Source of the DNA: Dryocosmus kuriphilus
Lineage: Eukaryota > Arthropoda > Insecta > Hymenoptera > Cynipidae
Assembly (NCBI GenBank): GCA_038277395.1
Contig: CM076196.1
Span: 81,161,786 to 81,225,785, forward strand
DNA length: 64,000 bases
Reading direction: 5' to 3'
The notes beneath the pieces are model-generated. The model was not told where the DNA came from and did no database searches. It saw only the letters and a list, made by a program, of their open reading frames with translations. Each line of letters starts with the position of its first letter. The first letter of the stretch is position 1. Both the position numbers and the translations under genes were made by a program. Positions 1 through 11,883 of the stretch are shown piece by piece.

Positions 1-1471
1 TAATACTAACTTCACACTCTTGAAGCTTCTACTATAAATCGTTTGCCTTGTCTAATAAAACAATCATAGTGATACGTAAATTCCCAAATGAATAAAAAGG
101 TAATCCTTTAAATAGAATCAAACATTATTTACCAGAAGCTTGATAGATTTTGGTATTAAGGCACAAACCTTGATTGGAGAAATACAAGTTAAGCAGGAGA
201 ATAGAAACGACTAGGATTATACTAGTAAACACCACCAGGGTCAATACAAATTGGACTCAAAGTTCTTCCAAACACCGTCGACTTAGGTATAGGAACAATA
301 TAAATTACGAACCCTTGGTATCTCAACAAAAAGAAATATACCATATAATTTATTACTTTGTGATGTTTATGAGGACATATCTGTATTACATTGACCCTCC
401 ATAGAAAAAGTTTACTACTTTTTGACTGAACTTCAGTCACTTAAGTATGATTCGTGGGTTCAAGTTCCACTAGCCAATTGCCCTGCCATTAGGAAGAAGT
501 AGCGTTAATATAGTTTATATACAAAAATGTTTTGAAAGAAACTATATACTCTTAGATAATTTTTCAGACGAAATTAAAGTTTATTCGTGACACCTCCCCT
601 CCTCCTAATTTGGACATAGGAGATTTGGATTTGCTAATCGTTACAAGCTACGTTATCCATCCTTTATGGAAAATTTAAACCTAATTTTTTGTAGACTGAA
701 TTTTCTAATTCAAAAGTGAAGTCTCCAATTTATGCTACATGTTAAATTCTGTAGATTTTAACTTTGGAAATACCAGAGTTGCGAACTTTACTCTAAGTTC
801 ATAAAAAGTTCTGATTTTGATACGTTAACTTCCGATCTTCTATAATAGAATAGACTTTCTTTCACAGCTTACTCTCCTCCTTTTCTGTTTCCAACTCGTA
901 TATTAGCATAGAATTAACGAAAATAAAAGAAAGGGTAGAGCTTTTAGGGATCGACCAATCTGATAGGGAGAAGTTCACCCAATGGAATCATTGCGAAGCA
1001 ATATCGAAGCTTGTGCGAATCTGTCACCGTTAGTACCTGCAGCTCTCGCATTGTGCGAACTCAGCGAAGCGTAGAAGAATGTATTGATCTGGTCTGACAT
1101 ACCATTCGGGCGCGGAACCAGTAAGCACGACACTGTTGGCATTCTGCCCTTCTGAAATACCCCACTTCCAATTTATACCACCCCTTTTTTGGCTCCGATC
1201 GTCCTCACTCTCATCGAAATGTCTTCGCATTAAAATTCCAGGAAATATGTATGAAAAATGGAGAATCCGGATTCAATATTGAGAGCGATTATTGGACTAT
1301 AATATAGATATAGACGTTTTCGTCAAATTAGAAAATGGTTCACGAATTCCTCTAAAAAAATACCTCCTTATTTATTAATAATAACCCGAATAAATTTATT
1401 GTTTCTCTCTGAAATCGATGTTAGTGAAGGAGTTTACTATTCTAAGGACTCATATAATTAAGTAAACGTGG
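1..1471. other. AT-rich spacer, no gene seen
   Basis: No reading frame here resembles a known protein; the longest are 66-76 codons and overlap on both strands. A T-arm-like stem-loop sits near 452-472, but no matching acceptor or anticodon arm precedes it. I see no terminal repeats. Confidence 0.6.
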
Positions 1472-2595
1472 TGTGTCCGAAAACTATCCGACCTGCGTTG
1501 ATATCTCCGCGTTGGTGCTATTTTTCGTCATCCGGGCCGTGGCATCCTTCGAAGTAGTCCCCTAAGGATTGAACCACATGCTCCCAGCGGTGCTTCCATA
1601 TCTTAAAGCAGTCCTCGAACGCAGATTTTGGAATGGCCTTCAGCTCGCGCGTCGCATTACTCTGAATCGTCTCGATGTCGTCGAACCGCTTTTCTTTGAG
1701 CGCCATTTTCAATTTTGGGAAGAATCGAAAGTCGCAGGGAGCTATGTCGGGACTGTACGGATGGCGAAGCTGTACAATCTTGTGTTTCGCCAAAAATTGC
1801 TGCACAAGTTTCGATGAATGCGCTGGCGTGTTATCGTGGTGAAGAAGCCAGTCACCGCTTGACGTCGTTTTCTTCTCACGGCATCACGCAATCATTTCAG
1901 AACTTCAACGTAATATTCTTTTTTGATCGTCTGACCTCTTGGAGCAAATTCTTAGTGCACAACACCCTCAGAAACGCTTCCACCTTGCAGAGTGTCCCTT
2001 GCGAAGGTCTTTCTGATCGGTCGTGAGCAATTTCGAAATGAATTTCGCACACACGCGATTCATTCCAAAAATCTTGTTCAAAATTTCCCAAACAGTACTT
2101 TTCGGTATTCCGAGATCGTTTTCTACTTCACGAAAAGTCAATCGACGATCACCTTTAATCGCAGGTCGCACACACTCGATATTTTCCGGTGTTGTTGTCA
2201 GCAGAGGTCGACCAGAACGAGGGTCACTGTCAACAGATGTGCGGCCATTTTTAAACCGCCTGTACCACTCCTTTATCTGTGTGCCCATACTTTTGTCCCC
2301 AAAGGCCTTCTGTATCATTTCAATAGTCTCCGTACAACGCTTGCCGAGATCGAAACAAAACTTGATGCAAATTCGTTGATCTCTTCTTTCTGTCATTTTC
2401 AACAGTACACAAATGCGACGAACGGAAAAAGCTCGTTGGACATACACACGCTGCACGCGACCCAAGGCGCCCGGCCGGTAACTACGGTATTCGTGGAGTT
2501 CGAGAGGGAATACTGGTTACGCTCATATCCCGCAGAGGCCGCTAGGGCGCTCTGGCGCGAAGATATGAACGCAGATCGGATAGTTTTCGGACTCG
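1472..2595 (-). mobile_element. mariner element A, internally deleted
   Basis: The ends form inverted repeats of about 45 bp. Both carry GTCCGAAAACTATCCG, followed by a shared 'tgcgttnatatctccgcg'-like stretch. The right end is followed by TA (2596-2597), as expected for mariner. The left flank reads GG at that place, so the left TA is mutated or my boundary is off by a few bases. At about 1.12 kb the element is shorter than the usual 1.3 kb because part of the transposase gene is missing. The transposase lies on the minus strand. Confidence 0.85.
1518..2396 (-). pseudogene. mariner transposase, broken, first catalytic Asp deleted
   Basis: A DNA-cutting transposase of the mariner D,D34D family, which would act on its own terminal repeats in the nucleus. 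I place the start at 2396 (MTERRDQRICIKF). The N-terminal helix-turn-helix half reads through WYRRFKNGRTS, DPRSGRP and LGIPKSTVWEIL to LLTTDQKD. After that the sequence jumps into the region normally following the ITGDE motif, so about 70 codons including the first catalytic Asp are gone and the frame shifts. Further on, WLLHHDNTPAHSS (second Asp) and YSPDIAPCDF (third Asp) are in one frame. One Pro of the usual PPYSPD is missing, which shortens the Asp-Asp spacing to 33. The protein cannot be active. The KLKMALKEKRFDDIETI and FEDCFKIWKHRWEH tail is typical of the family. No other function is plausible. Confidence 0.9.
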
Positions 2596-2648
2596 TAAGG
2601 GCTTCAGTACCGATCCTTTAAAAACTATGACTATAAATTTTAAATAAG

Positions 2649-3975
2649 TCGTAAGAATATACCCAAAATGCTACTTTTCCTAATGTATATTTTACCGGAA
2701 TTCATTTGAGAGACTAACAATTTGTACTAATTTCTATGCTTACGAATTGCCGCTTCAACTTATTTTTAGTTTCTTGAATTACCATTTGTTCCATGTTTTA
2801 TTATTCCGAATTACCATTGGGTATGATTTATATTTTCCAAATTGCCATTTGGCAGAATTTTGATTTTACAAAGTAACCATTTTCCCTAATTTTTATTTCT
2901 CCGTATTGCAAATTATCAAAATTTGTATTTTACTCAATTTTCAATTCAATTTCAAATTGTGCGTCCAACTTACGAAAATCGGATTTAAAAAAAGGTTTGC
3001 CTCTGAAAGTGGCTAACTCTGTGAAAAATTAATCAAGAAAAATTTTTCAAAATTTTTCGAGAGCCTATAAAATCTCCTGTCGATTGTGCCTTTTTAAAGT
3101 ATTTCGATAAATAGATGCCGATATAGCGAGTGAGAAAGACCGAGATATTTTATGTTTTTGACCAACTTTCTATTCAAAACTGTCCCTCTCTACATGATTT
3201 AGAAAAGTAATGGAAAAAATTAGGACCATACTAAATTAAAGACTGAAATCTTTGTTTCAAAACGATGAAGAAGTATATCCAGGGCGTCGATTACGTAACT
3301 TCATTACCACTCCAATTCCATATTCATCTCACTTCAAGTTATTATAAATTCAAATGTTTTTCTAAATTTAAATGCGAATTAAGAGAAACATGAAGTCACT
3401 TAAGTATAAAAGTATAAAAATGCAGTGGAAATGAAGCGTAGCGAAGTTACGTAATCGAGGCCCAGGACGAAAATCGGTCGGTTACATATATCGGCCTCTA
3501 CTTATCAAAAATACTTTAAAAATATGACTCAATCAGCAGGGAATTTTATAAGCTTTCCAACCGTTTTTGAAGAGATTTTCTAATTTAATTTTTCGCATAG
3601 TTAGTTATATTCTAAGAAAAGCCTTTTTTAAATACGATTTTCGTAAGTGGGCACATAATTTTGAGCGGTATGTATGCGAAATATTAATTCGAAAAAATGA
3701 AAACTATGACAAGTGGCAATTCATAAAAATAGAAAGTAGGGCAAATGATAATTCAGTAAAATAAAAATTGTGATAGACTACAATGTAGAAAAATAAAAAA
3801 TGTTACGCAGTGGTCATTCGAAGTAATAAAACTTAGGAAAAATGTAATTTAAAGATAAAGAAATTAGGCCAAAGGAAATTCGAAAAACTCAAAATTAGTT
3901 CAAATTCTTATTCTGTCACTTAATTTTCGTAAAATAGACATCAGGAAAAGTAAAATTTTGGGAATATTCTTGCGC
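2649..3975. mobile_element. foldback element with mirrored minisatellite arms
   Basis: The two ends are imperfect inverted repeats: left AAGAATATACCCAAAATG (from about 2652) and, in reverse complement, AAGAATATTCCCAAAATT (ending about 3972). Both continue into a shared 'tacttttcctratgt' stretch. Inside the ends, each arm holds loose tandem units of about 40 bp built on 'ccgaattaccatttgg' (left about 2690-2950, right about 3660-3930, inverted). Further in, a second mirrored block at about 2968-3320 and 3425-3650 includes TCGATTACGTAACTTC on both sides. I see no coding capacity. This is the layout of foldback transposons; the family is not recognised. Confidence 0.75.
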
Positions 3976-4928
3976 TTCATGATGAATGAATATAATATTT
4001 TAAGGAAACGTAGAATGTAAAAAGTTGACGAAGTCGCTGGATGCATTCAAGGTGCACGTGAAAGGAATATTGTTCTGCGTGATTGTGATTTTCTTAGACA
4101 AAGAGCAAAGAACAACGGATGGTTTGCTTTAGTTCCATTACCGTCTTTATCGCTAAGTGCTAATGCTTGAAGAGTACTTCGTTCATCTTTTCGATTCGTG
4201 ACACATTCTTTTAGCTTCCTTTATTTAACGTATTGAAAGACTCAATTAACTTAAACCCTGAAAGTAATTTTAAATTATGCAATGCTTGTTCTTCATAAAA
4301 ACTGTATTAGATTCTTCATTCTGCAAGTTTTTTCCAGTTTCCTAATTTTTTCCTTTACATGGAAAGGATATAAAACAGTATAAAACATAGCCAAGATAAA
4401 TGATCCCTTATGAACACAGTAATTTTCTGCTAAAAATACATTCCGATCTTTCAAATTATATTTGAATTCATTATAAAGATTTCGTCGAATCATCGTAAGG
4501 CTATAAGAGAATCAGAGCCATGAGAAAACTTCTTCGCAAATGGAGTGGGGAAAGTCCCAACGGTTGCTGATTTGAATACATCGAGAATGAAAATTTGATT
4601 ATTCAAGGTAAATAGCATCCGAATCAGATTCTATTATCCAGGGAGAAATCGGAATATTACCATCTCACGAATCACCCTCCGTTTTCATTTCGACGAGATT
4701 TCAAGTATAAAGTCTTTTGCGATGTGGATCACGACTCAGAACAAGCTTATACGCTAGCTTGCGTTAATGATCACTCCTTGAACTGTTAAAGACAAGGATC
4801 TGTTAAATAATTTATTGACACGTTTAATAATAAAGTGTAAGTTTATTATCACAAGGTTCAAGATAAATTCTTTCCATTACAGGATTAGAAAATAGCGGAT
4901 TATTAGGAGGATGTTTCGCTGTTCGCTC
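3976..4928. other. spacer, no gene seen
   Basis: AT-rich at first, then more balanced from about 4500. Reading frames reach only 66 codons and show no family resemblance. No repeats or mobile-element ends were recognised. Confidence 0.5.
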
Positions 4929-5613
4929 TTAAGGACGTTCACCGGCTCGAATCGTAGCCAAAAGTTTTGCGTACGATCGGTTCTTTCTCCGTATTGCGCG
5001 ACCCTCTGACCCTTCACGACTTTTAGTGTCAACTGCGCACACTAATAAAATTAAGGCACTCCAGAGACTTGTATTCAAATACACTAGTATGCTTTGGAAG
5101 ACGCGGAGATCTGGCAAGACTGCCGCCTGCATATTGACTCGGCTGCTATATCAATGGGTAGTGTGTACATGCAGTATAATCACTTCCCCGCACCAACTCT
5201 TATTCCGATGCGCTACAATGTTGCCACTTCTCCATGGTGGATTTTTTACCACTTGGCGAAACGCTTCGAAATATTTTCATCTAAAGAACTTCGAACTAAA
5301 ATTATGAATAAATGTTACCTCTAAGAATCTCCATCTTGTAATATGTCATTCCTAACATCATCATGCATCATATATTAGTTTCTCAGCAAAATACATAGAA
5401 AATTTCTGCTGCTATAAATGAACATGTAAATCTTGATAATGCTTCATCTATACCCTACTTGTTAATACACGCAACTTTGAGAGTGAACATCTCCATTTTG
5501 GTATCAGCACGGTTCTTGTAATTTAGTTAAATGTATAGATAATACTATCATTAGAATATGGTCAAAATTTCAAGCGAATACATAGAAAGCCGTTTAGCCG
5601 GTGAACGTCCTAA
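4929..5613. mobile_element. possible MITE with 18-bp inverted ends
   Basis: TTAAGGACGTTCACCGGCT at 4929-4947 is matched in reverse complement by TTTAGGACGTTCACCGGCT at 5595-5613. The mirrored sequence stops there. The interior has no recognised coding sequence. No clear target duplication was found, so this could be a chance or older inverted pair. Confidence 0.35.
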
Positions 5614-5914
5614 AAGCTTGACTGAATCCAGAGAAATCCAAAACCGGGTTCCAGGGTGGAAAAATGGTAGGATAGGAGTTTGGAAAGTGGGGGTGTCGAT
5701 GACATTTTTGATGGTGAAGAAGTTAGTGATGTAGTGGTATGCAGCGAATCTTGAGATCTTCAAGACATACTGATTGCAGATGGTAAAGTTCAGCAAGGGT
5801 CTAAACTCCTAGGAAGGGGCTATAGAGAGAGACAAAGTATTTGGGTAGACCTACAATAAAATTAGAAAGCTTCTTCATGATTGCAAGATCATCTGCCTTG
5901 ACCGCTGTCAAGTA

Positions 5915-7203
5915 CGAGGAATGTACAGAAAGTAAGTGTACTCAACTTATGTAGGCTCCAAAAAAAATTTATTAAAACAAAAACATACTTGGTTACACTT
6001 GTACATATGTAAGTTATTTTTCGACATAGTCACCATCCCTCTCGATGCAAGTGGTGAGTCGCGGGATTAATTTTTTTATGCCTGCCTCGAAGAAGTCTCC
6101 CGCCAGTTCTTTCGTCCACTTCTCCACTTCCCCCTTCACCTCCTCGTCCGCTGAAAACTTGTTTCCACCCATGTACACCTTCAGGGAAGTGAAGAGATGG
6201 AAATCTGAAAGGGCCAGGTCAGGGGAATACGGGGGGCGGTTCAAAACGTCCCATCTAAAAAAGTCCAGGAGTTGCTTCGTGGCGTTGGCCGCTTGAGGTT
6301 TGGCATTCTCATGCAGCAAGCAAACCCCCTTCATCAGCATGCCCCTCCTTTTATTCTGAATCGCCCTTTTCAATTTTTGCAGCGTCTCACAATATCTTCC
6401 CGCGTTGATGACCTCCCCGTGAGGCAGATATTCAATCAAAATTATGCTTTTATGGTCCCAAAACACGGATGCCATGATTTTTTTGGCTGAAATTGTGGTT
6501 TTGAATTTCTTGGCGGAGGGTGACAAGGTGTGGCGCCATTGATGATACTGCCTCTTAGTTTCAGGCGTGTAGTGGGAAACGCAAGTTTCGTCTCCAGTAA
6601 TAATAGAGTAGAGAAAGTCATCGCCTGCGCGTTCGTAGCGCTCCAAAAACTCCTTGGAGCTCTGCACTCGATTCAACTTGTGCTGTTCTGTCAGCTGTTT
6701 TGGGACCCACCTCGCAGACAATTTCCGATATCCGAGAGTTTCTGTGATTGTTTCGTGTAACGTCAATCTGCGATCGTCACGGACCGCAATCTCAATTTTT
6801 TCCACAAGTTCGTCAGTCAGAATTGAAGGTCTTCTGCTCCTCTGATCATCATGCACGGAAGTACGGCAATTTTTAAATTCGCGACACCACTTGTACACAC
6901 TCGTACGATTCATAGCTCCATTTTACCGTAAACAGTTTTCACCTCATTATAAATCTCAACTCGAGCTTTTCCCTTCACAACGAGGTAGCGAATGACGGCG
7001 CGAATTTCGCACTTGGCGGAAGATACGATCGACATTTTTCGCGAGAGATGCTACTGCGTCAGGTGTTTTCAACACACTAACCTTGGATTGATCTCGTTTT
7101 GAAGGGGAGGGGTCAGGCTACGCGGCAGTCTTGCCAACATGTCGAAAAAGTATTCCCTACAGCTGTGAGAGTACCAGTAAACTTACTTTCTGGACGTGCC
7201 TCG
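5915..7203 (-). mobile_element. mariner element B, copy 1
   Basis: Inverted ends CGAGGAATGTACAGAAAGTA and (reverse complement) CGAGGCACGTCCAGAAAGTA. TA dinucleotides lie directly outside both (5913-5914 and 7204-7205). The length of 1289 bp fits a near-complete mariner. The same family recurs at 12851-14185 in the same orientation, with roughly nine bases in ten identical by eye. Confidence 0.93.
6014..7035 (-). pseudogene. mariner transposase, copy B1, near full length but inactive
   Basis: D,D34D transposase on the minus strand, start codon at 7035 (MSIVSSAKCEIRAVIRY). A 2-bp insertion near 6915-6925, relative to copy B2, breaks the frame just before MNRTSVYKWCREFKN. From there 299 codons are open down to DYVEK. 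Seen in order: HTH region with DDQRSRRPS, linker WVPKQLTEQHK, IITGDET (first Asp present), then LLHENAKPQ, where the second catalytic Asp has become Glu, and YSPDLALSDFHLF (third Asp present). A 45-bp in-frame piece of the second HTH is missing compared with B2. The breakpoints fall in a short TAAC repeat. The transposase is therefore dead by a frameshift, a DNA-binding deletion and a catalytic substitution. Confidence 0.93.
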
Positions 7204-8764
7204 TACTATGGATGCCATGAGTCGTTGTCCATTTAGGAAGGGAAATAAATCCTCAAAAGTACCTATATTTTCTCATGTACAGCTCATAAACACGAGAAGT
7301 GGTCTTACGCTTCAACAAAGTCTGTAACCACAATATAACATTAACATTTTTCTTAACATAGTAACTGGACAATTATTCTTCTACTGAGGAGTTTCATAAA
7401 AAAAAAGATCGCAATAATGCAGATATTTTTCCCCTCTCTGATAGAACGCCACAAGAATTTAGTGATTATTCACCTCATGATTTGGTTGATTTCGTTACAG
7501 CCTTCGACAGCTGTCGAGTCAGGCGATTGGTTCTCCCGTATTTTATGTGTAGCATCTCCTCAGGGCTAGAATTCATGAATTTGATATTTTGATAAAGCGT
7601 AGTTTTTCATCCTCTCTGAGACTTATTCCGCTTTTACGCGATTCTGAATCAAGAATCACCCGAGAGATTACAGCGTATATCGTAAAGGAAAATAGAGGGA
7701 GGAAGGTTGATGAATGGAAGAACCGTGAAGCGTTAAATTAGTCAGTGTAGAGTGGGACAGCTAGTTGGAGAATTCGTGCATCCAAGTTCCCTTTCGCCCG
7801 GACTCATCCTGCACACACATTGAAGGAATTTAAGTGCAAAGAAAGATAGACTATGATCTTGCAGTTAATTTCGTGGGATCTCGTATATATACAGCGTGAT
7901 TGATAGCGCGGAAACAACAAACCACGAGAGCTCATGGACTTGAAGGGGTTTGCTGTTGGTTTAATTACTGTCAGTTCGCGCTACTTTCACTGAAGCCGCA
8001 CGCTCAAATTCGACACTCGCATTGTCGCGGAGTCTTTAATTAAACGAAATCAAACATTTAATTGCCTCTAAAATGTACCGATCGACCTCGACACATTTCT
8101 CAAATTGTAAACTCTAATTGCAGACAGTTCATAGTCTTTGGAGTTTAGATAAATAGTTGATGGTACTTTAAATAGGATTACGATTTTCAGTATGAGATTC
8201 GAATTAGTTCAGTCAGCATCAAGAAAATTTTTATTTTTAGATCAAATTATTTAAGGGTTTTTTATAAAAGTAGGGTATTCAGTCCCAAGGCAAAGTTTAA
8301 AATTTCTAGATGCCTTATTTCATAAACGACAAGTCAGAAGGTGTTTTACCTGACCTTTGATTATACCCAACTTCAATTTGAAAAAAGATCGCTAGTTAAT
8401 ATTAACTATGTTTTGAAAATAAAGGTCTGCAAAAATTTGAAGTGTGACCAAGTAGTTCAAGTTATAAATTTTTTATTTAAAAAAATCATTTAAATACAGC
8501 AGTTTATACTTCAAAGATATTTAAATATTTACGGATGATTGTAAAAATGGACGAAGCTTTAATTTTAAAATTTCAAGAAAATTCGACGTCCATTAAATTA
8601 TTTGAATGTAAATATGCGTAACATATTTCTCTTGTTCAAAGTTTTCAATTTTGTTCTTTTTTTTAATTTAAAGAAACTTAGAACCTTTATGGTGCTGTCA
8701 TTTCATTTAAAAATGTAACAACTTATATATATATATATCTAATTAGACTTATAATAATTGCGAC
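7204..8764. other. spacer with a GC-balanced island
   Basis: About 7400-8050 is less AT-rich and not repetitive, yet has no frame worth calling. From about 8050 the sequence becomes AT-rich again, with a short (TA)n at about 8726-8740. It could hold regulatory or intronic sequence of a host gene, but nothing in it proves that. Confidence 0.45.
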
Positions 8765-9282
8765 GGGCTCATTAAAACGAGAAAAAATATTTTCCATGGG
8801 TTAAATTTGAAGCATAAAAAAATGGTCAATTTACAAAATTTTGTTTTTGACCGAACCTTTTTTACTATCGCTACTTACCAGATTTTTGAAAATGATACGA
8901 TTTTAGTGAATCATAGCTTACTTTCTCGGGAAAAAGATTCTCTATAACTTTTCCTTATTCAAACTTTAATAATAAGTAAAATATTATCAAATATAGGTAG
9001 TTATTAATTTATCAAATATTTCGTTTAAAAATTGTTTATAGTGATCTGAGCCGTTAAAAAATTTATTCTTAAGATCTGTATGAGTTCAAATTGTAGAAAA
9101 TATTTTTCCGGAAAAAATAAGCGATCATTCAGTAAAATCGTATCAGTTTAAAAATCGAAGTATCTAGGTTCACCGAAAATATTTGCTCTACGCTCACCGA
9201 ATTTCGGTGAACGTAGACAAGGCCTTTAAAATTTTTTTAAGCATAAGAAAGTATTTTTTCTCTGGCTTTTTTTTTCGTGCCC
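8765..9282. mobile_element. foldback MITE of about 0.5 kb
   Basis: Inverted ends GGGCTCATTAAAACGAGAAA on the left and a GGGCACG...AGAGAAAAAATA-like match in reverse complement on the right. The mirrored arms continue inward: 'gatacgattttagtgaatcat' near 8898 pairs with 'attcagtaaaatcgtatc' near 9127. There is no coding sequence. A tight 29-nt hairpin lies in the right arm at 9188-9216. Confidence 0.6.
9188..9216. repeat. 29-nt hairpin in the foldback MITE
   Basis: CTACG and CGTAG flank TCACCGAA and TTCGGTGA around a one-base loop, with one mismatch. It is the strongest short palindrome seen in the right arm of the 8765-9282 element. Confidence 0.7.
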
Positions 9283-10565
9283 ATAATACCTTAAATAATT
9301 ATTCCAAATTCAGGAAATATGAAGCTGAAAGAAATACTACTTAGTTTAGTAATTTGGAAATTCAATATTTCACAGCTTTCAAATTCTCCGAGTTTGAATA
9401 TAAATATATTCGTATTTGAATGTTAAAGGTTTGAATTACAAAAAAAAGAAATGTAGATAGAAAATCGTGTAATTAAAAATATTTTACAAATAAAATTTCT
9501 GTATGTTTGATTTATTTTTAAAAAAGTACTGATTCTTTCAAGAACTTGATTAAAAAATTTAAAGTAAGTGGTTTAAACAAATAAAGAATATCCTTAAAGA
9601 GACTCAAGCTACATTTTCAACACTAAGTCTGGAATTGGTTTCCAATTCTAAAAGTTGACAAAGAAAAAAAAACAGAAATGGAAGAATCCTGGAATTGGGA
9701 AGACAGAATGTCCGTACATCATTCCTTAATTACGAAATTCTAGGTTTAATATTACACATAAAATAGGGAATAAAAATATTTTGGGGCTTTAAGTGAGTCT
9801 TGTGAAGCGTTGTTTGATTTTAATAAAGGACTGGAAGAAGGGCATTTCTGGAGAGCATTCGTCTTATTTTTAACCTGACTTGGAGGGAAGACTGGAAATT
9901 AACTATCAGCTATGTCGGATATTGCTGCGCTCTTTTCCATCCCTCCTCCCTTTGCTCCGATTGGTTCGGATATCGCTAAGACCTTGGCACGAATAATGTG
10001 ATGTCTTGGTGTCCGCGAAATTGCATCCGCCGATCTTCTCGTAGGAATTCACGGGAAATATGGTAAAGCATCTTCTGTGATGAGTACAAAGGCGGAAAGC
10101 AGTCACGGATATCGACTATGAAGGAGTACTGCACCGGGTGTACCCACATCGCCTTTATTGCAGAATGTCATTCGCTTGTTTCGAGAAAGAGGCTTCTTGT
10201 TTGATAGAGGTAACCAATTTTCAAAGTCAAGTTCAAAAGCAAAGGCAGACGCTTTCATTAACCCTGTACTTAGATTTTAATTGAATGTCATTTCTAAACT
10301 ATTGCACAACATTTGACATTTTTTATAAAGCGAACAAGTAGTGAATTTCTTTAAAAAGCATAAATAGTTTGATCGATACTTTATTGCATATTTAACTAAA
10401 TTGTCGGATTAGAGTTAGTAAAGAATTAATTCTATCGTACAGAATCAGTAACATAATTCGAAACTAATTTTACTGGTACCAAGAGAGTACAATTATTGAA
10501 GTTTACTAAACTACTAGGGGAATGTACCTGGGATAGTTTTACAACAAGCTCCACGAGGGTAAATA
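9283..10565. other. spacer, no gene seen
   Basis: AT-rich to about 9840, then more balanced at about 9840-10260. The longest frame is 66 codons on the minus strand and shows no similarity that I recognise. No element ends were found. Confidence 0.5.
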
Positions 10566-11883
10566 CAAGGTGTGATCAAAAAGTAAGGTGACTTTTTGAA
10601 TTTCGCGGGAAGCGTACAGTCGATATTCTTCTTCTTTTTTTCTGATGTTGGTACACTCGTCCCAAACATATGTGCACAGTTTCAGCTATATAGTATTTTT
10701 TTGTTTGTTTGTGAGAGGCATAAAGGTTAGAAGTGTTTTGCGTGCTCGGCGATTTTCTGCTGTCGAAAAAAATGGATCAAAGAATTTGCATCCAATTTTG
10801 TGTAAAAAATGGAATTAAGTGCTCCAAAACACTTGAAATGATAACGGCATACGGTGAGTGTACTCTGAGTAAAAAAAATGTTTATAAGTGGTACAATCTC
10901 TTTCGGGAAGGCCGAGAAGATGTTAATGACGAAGCTAGCCCTGGATGTCCCAGCACGTCAAAAACTGATGCAAACGTTGAAGGAGTGAAGAAAATAGTGT
11001 TGGCGAATCGTCGAATTACCATTAGAGAAGCTGCTGATGATTTCGGCATCTCGTTTGGCTCGTACCAAGCAATTTTAGTAGATATTTTGGGCATGAGACG
11101 TGTGTCAGCGAAGTTTGTTCCGAAATTGCTAAATTTTGACCAAAAGAACCGTCGCGTGAGCATCGCTCAGGAGCTTATGAATGACGTCAACGGCGACACA
11201 GACTTGCTCAAAAGGATCATAACAGGTGATGAAACATGAGTATATGGTTATGACGTCGAAGCTAAGGCTCAATCGTCTTAGTGGAAGCATTCTGGATCAC
11301 CAGGACCAAAAAAAGCACGCCAAGTTCGATCAAATGTCAAGGTTTTGCTTACCGTTTTCTTCGATTATCATGGCGTAGTGCATCAGGAGTTCTTACCACA
11401 AGGTCGTACAGTTAATAGAGAGTATACCTTAAAGTTATGCGCCATTTGCGTGAAGTAATACGAAAAACACGTCCGGAATTGTGGAAAAACCAGTCATGGT
11501 TATTGCACCACGATAATGCGCCAGCTCACACGTCATTGCTTCTTCGTAATTTTTTGGCCAATAACAACACCATAATCATGCTTCAGCCACCGTATTCACC
11601 AGATTTGGCTCCCTGCGACTTTTTCCTGTTTCCAAAACTAAAAAGACCCATGAAAGGACGGCGCTTTGCGACGATTGAGGAGATAAAGACCACATCGCTG
11701 GAAGAGCTGAAGGCTATACCAAAAAGTGCTTATCAGAAATGCTTTGAGGATTGGAAAAAGCGCTGGCACAAATGTATTATATCCGAAGGGGATTATTTTG
11801 AAAGGGACAACATCAATATTGATGAATAAATAAATATTTTTTAATAAAAATAAAGAGTCACCTTACTTTTTGATCACACCTCG
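10566..11883 (+). mobile_element. mariner element C
   Basis: Inverted ends of about 28 bp share AGGTGTGATCAAAAAGTAAG. TA lies outside both ends (10564-10565 and 11884-11885). The 1318-bp length is that of a complete mariner. It is a different family from elements A and B by its ends and its protein. Confidence 0.93.
10772..11829 (+). pseudogene. mariner transposase, element C, full length with three breaks
   Basis: Plus-strand D,D34D transposase. I take the start at 10772 (MDQRICIQFCVKNGIKC), the family's usual start, rather than the upstream ATG at 10733. The N-terminal half carries both HTH segments (YKWYNLFREGREDV and ISFGSYQAIL), then FVPKLLNFDQK and IITGDET (first Asp). A TGA directly follows ITGDET where Trp is usual. 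A TAG about 13 codons on replaces the Gln or Trp of the QSSQWK-like motif. One base is missing near 11425, shifting the frame. The rest (11437-11829) is open, with LLHHDNAPAH (second Asp), YSPDLAPCDFFLFPKLK (third Asp, spacing 34) and an ERDN tail. All three catalytic residues survive, so the lesions look fairly recent. Confidence 0.94.

Noticed and set aside
440..485. T-arm-like stem-loop GTGGG/TTCCAC suggestive of a tRNA
   Set aside because: No matching acceptor stem, D-arm or anticodon arm upstream at tRNA distance.
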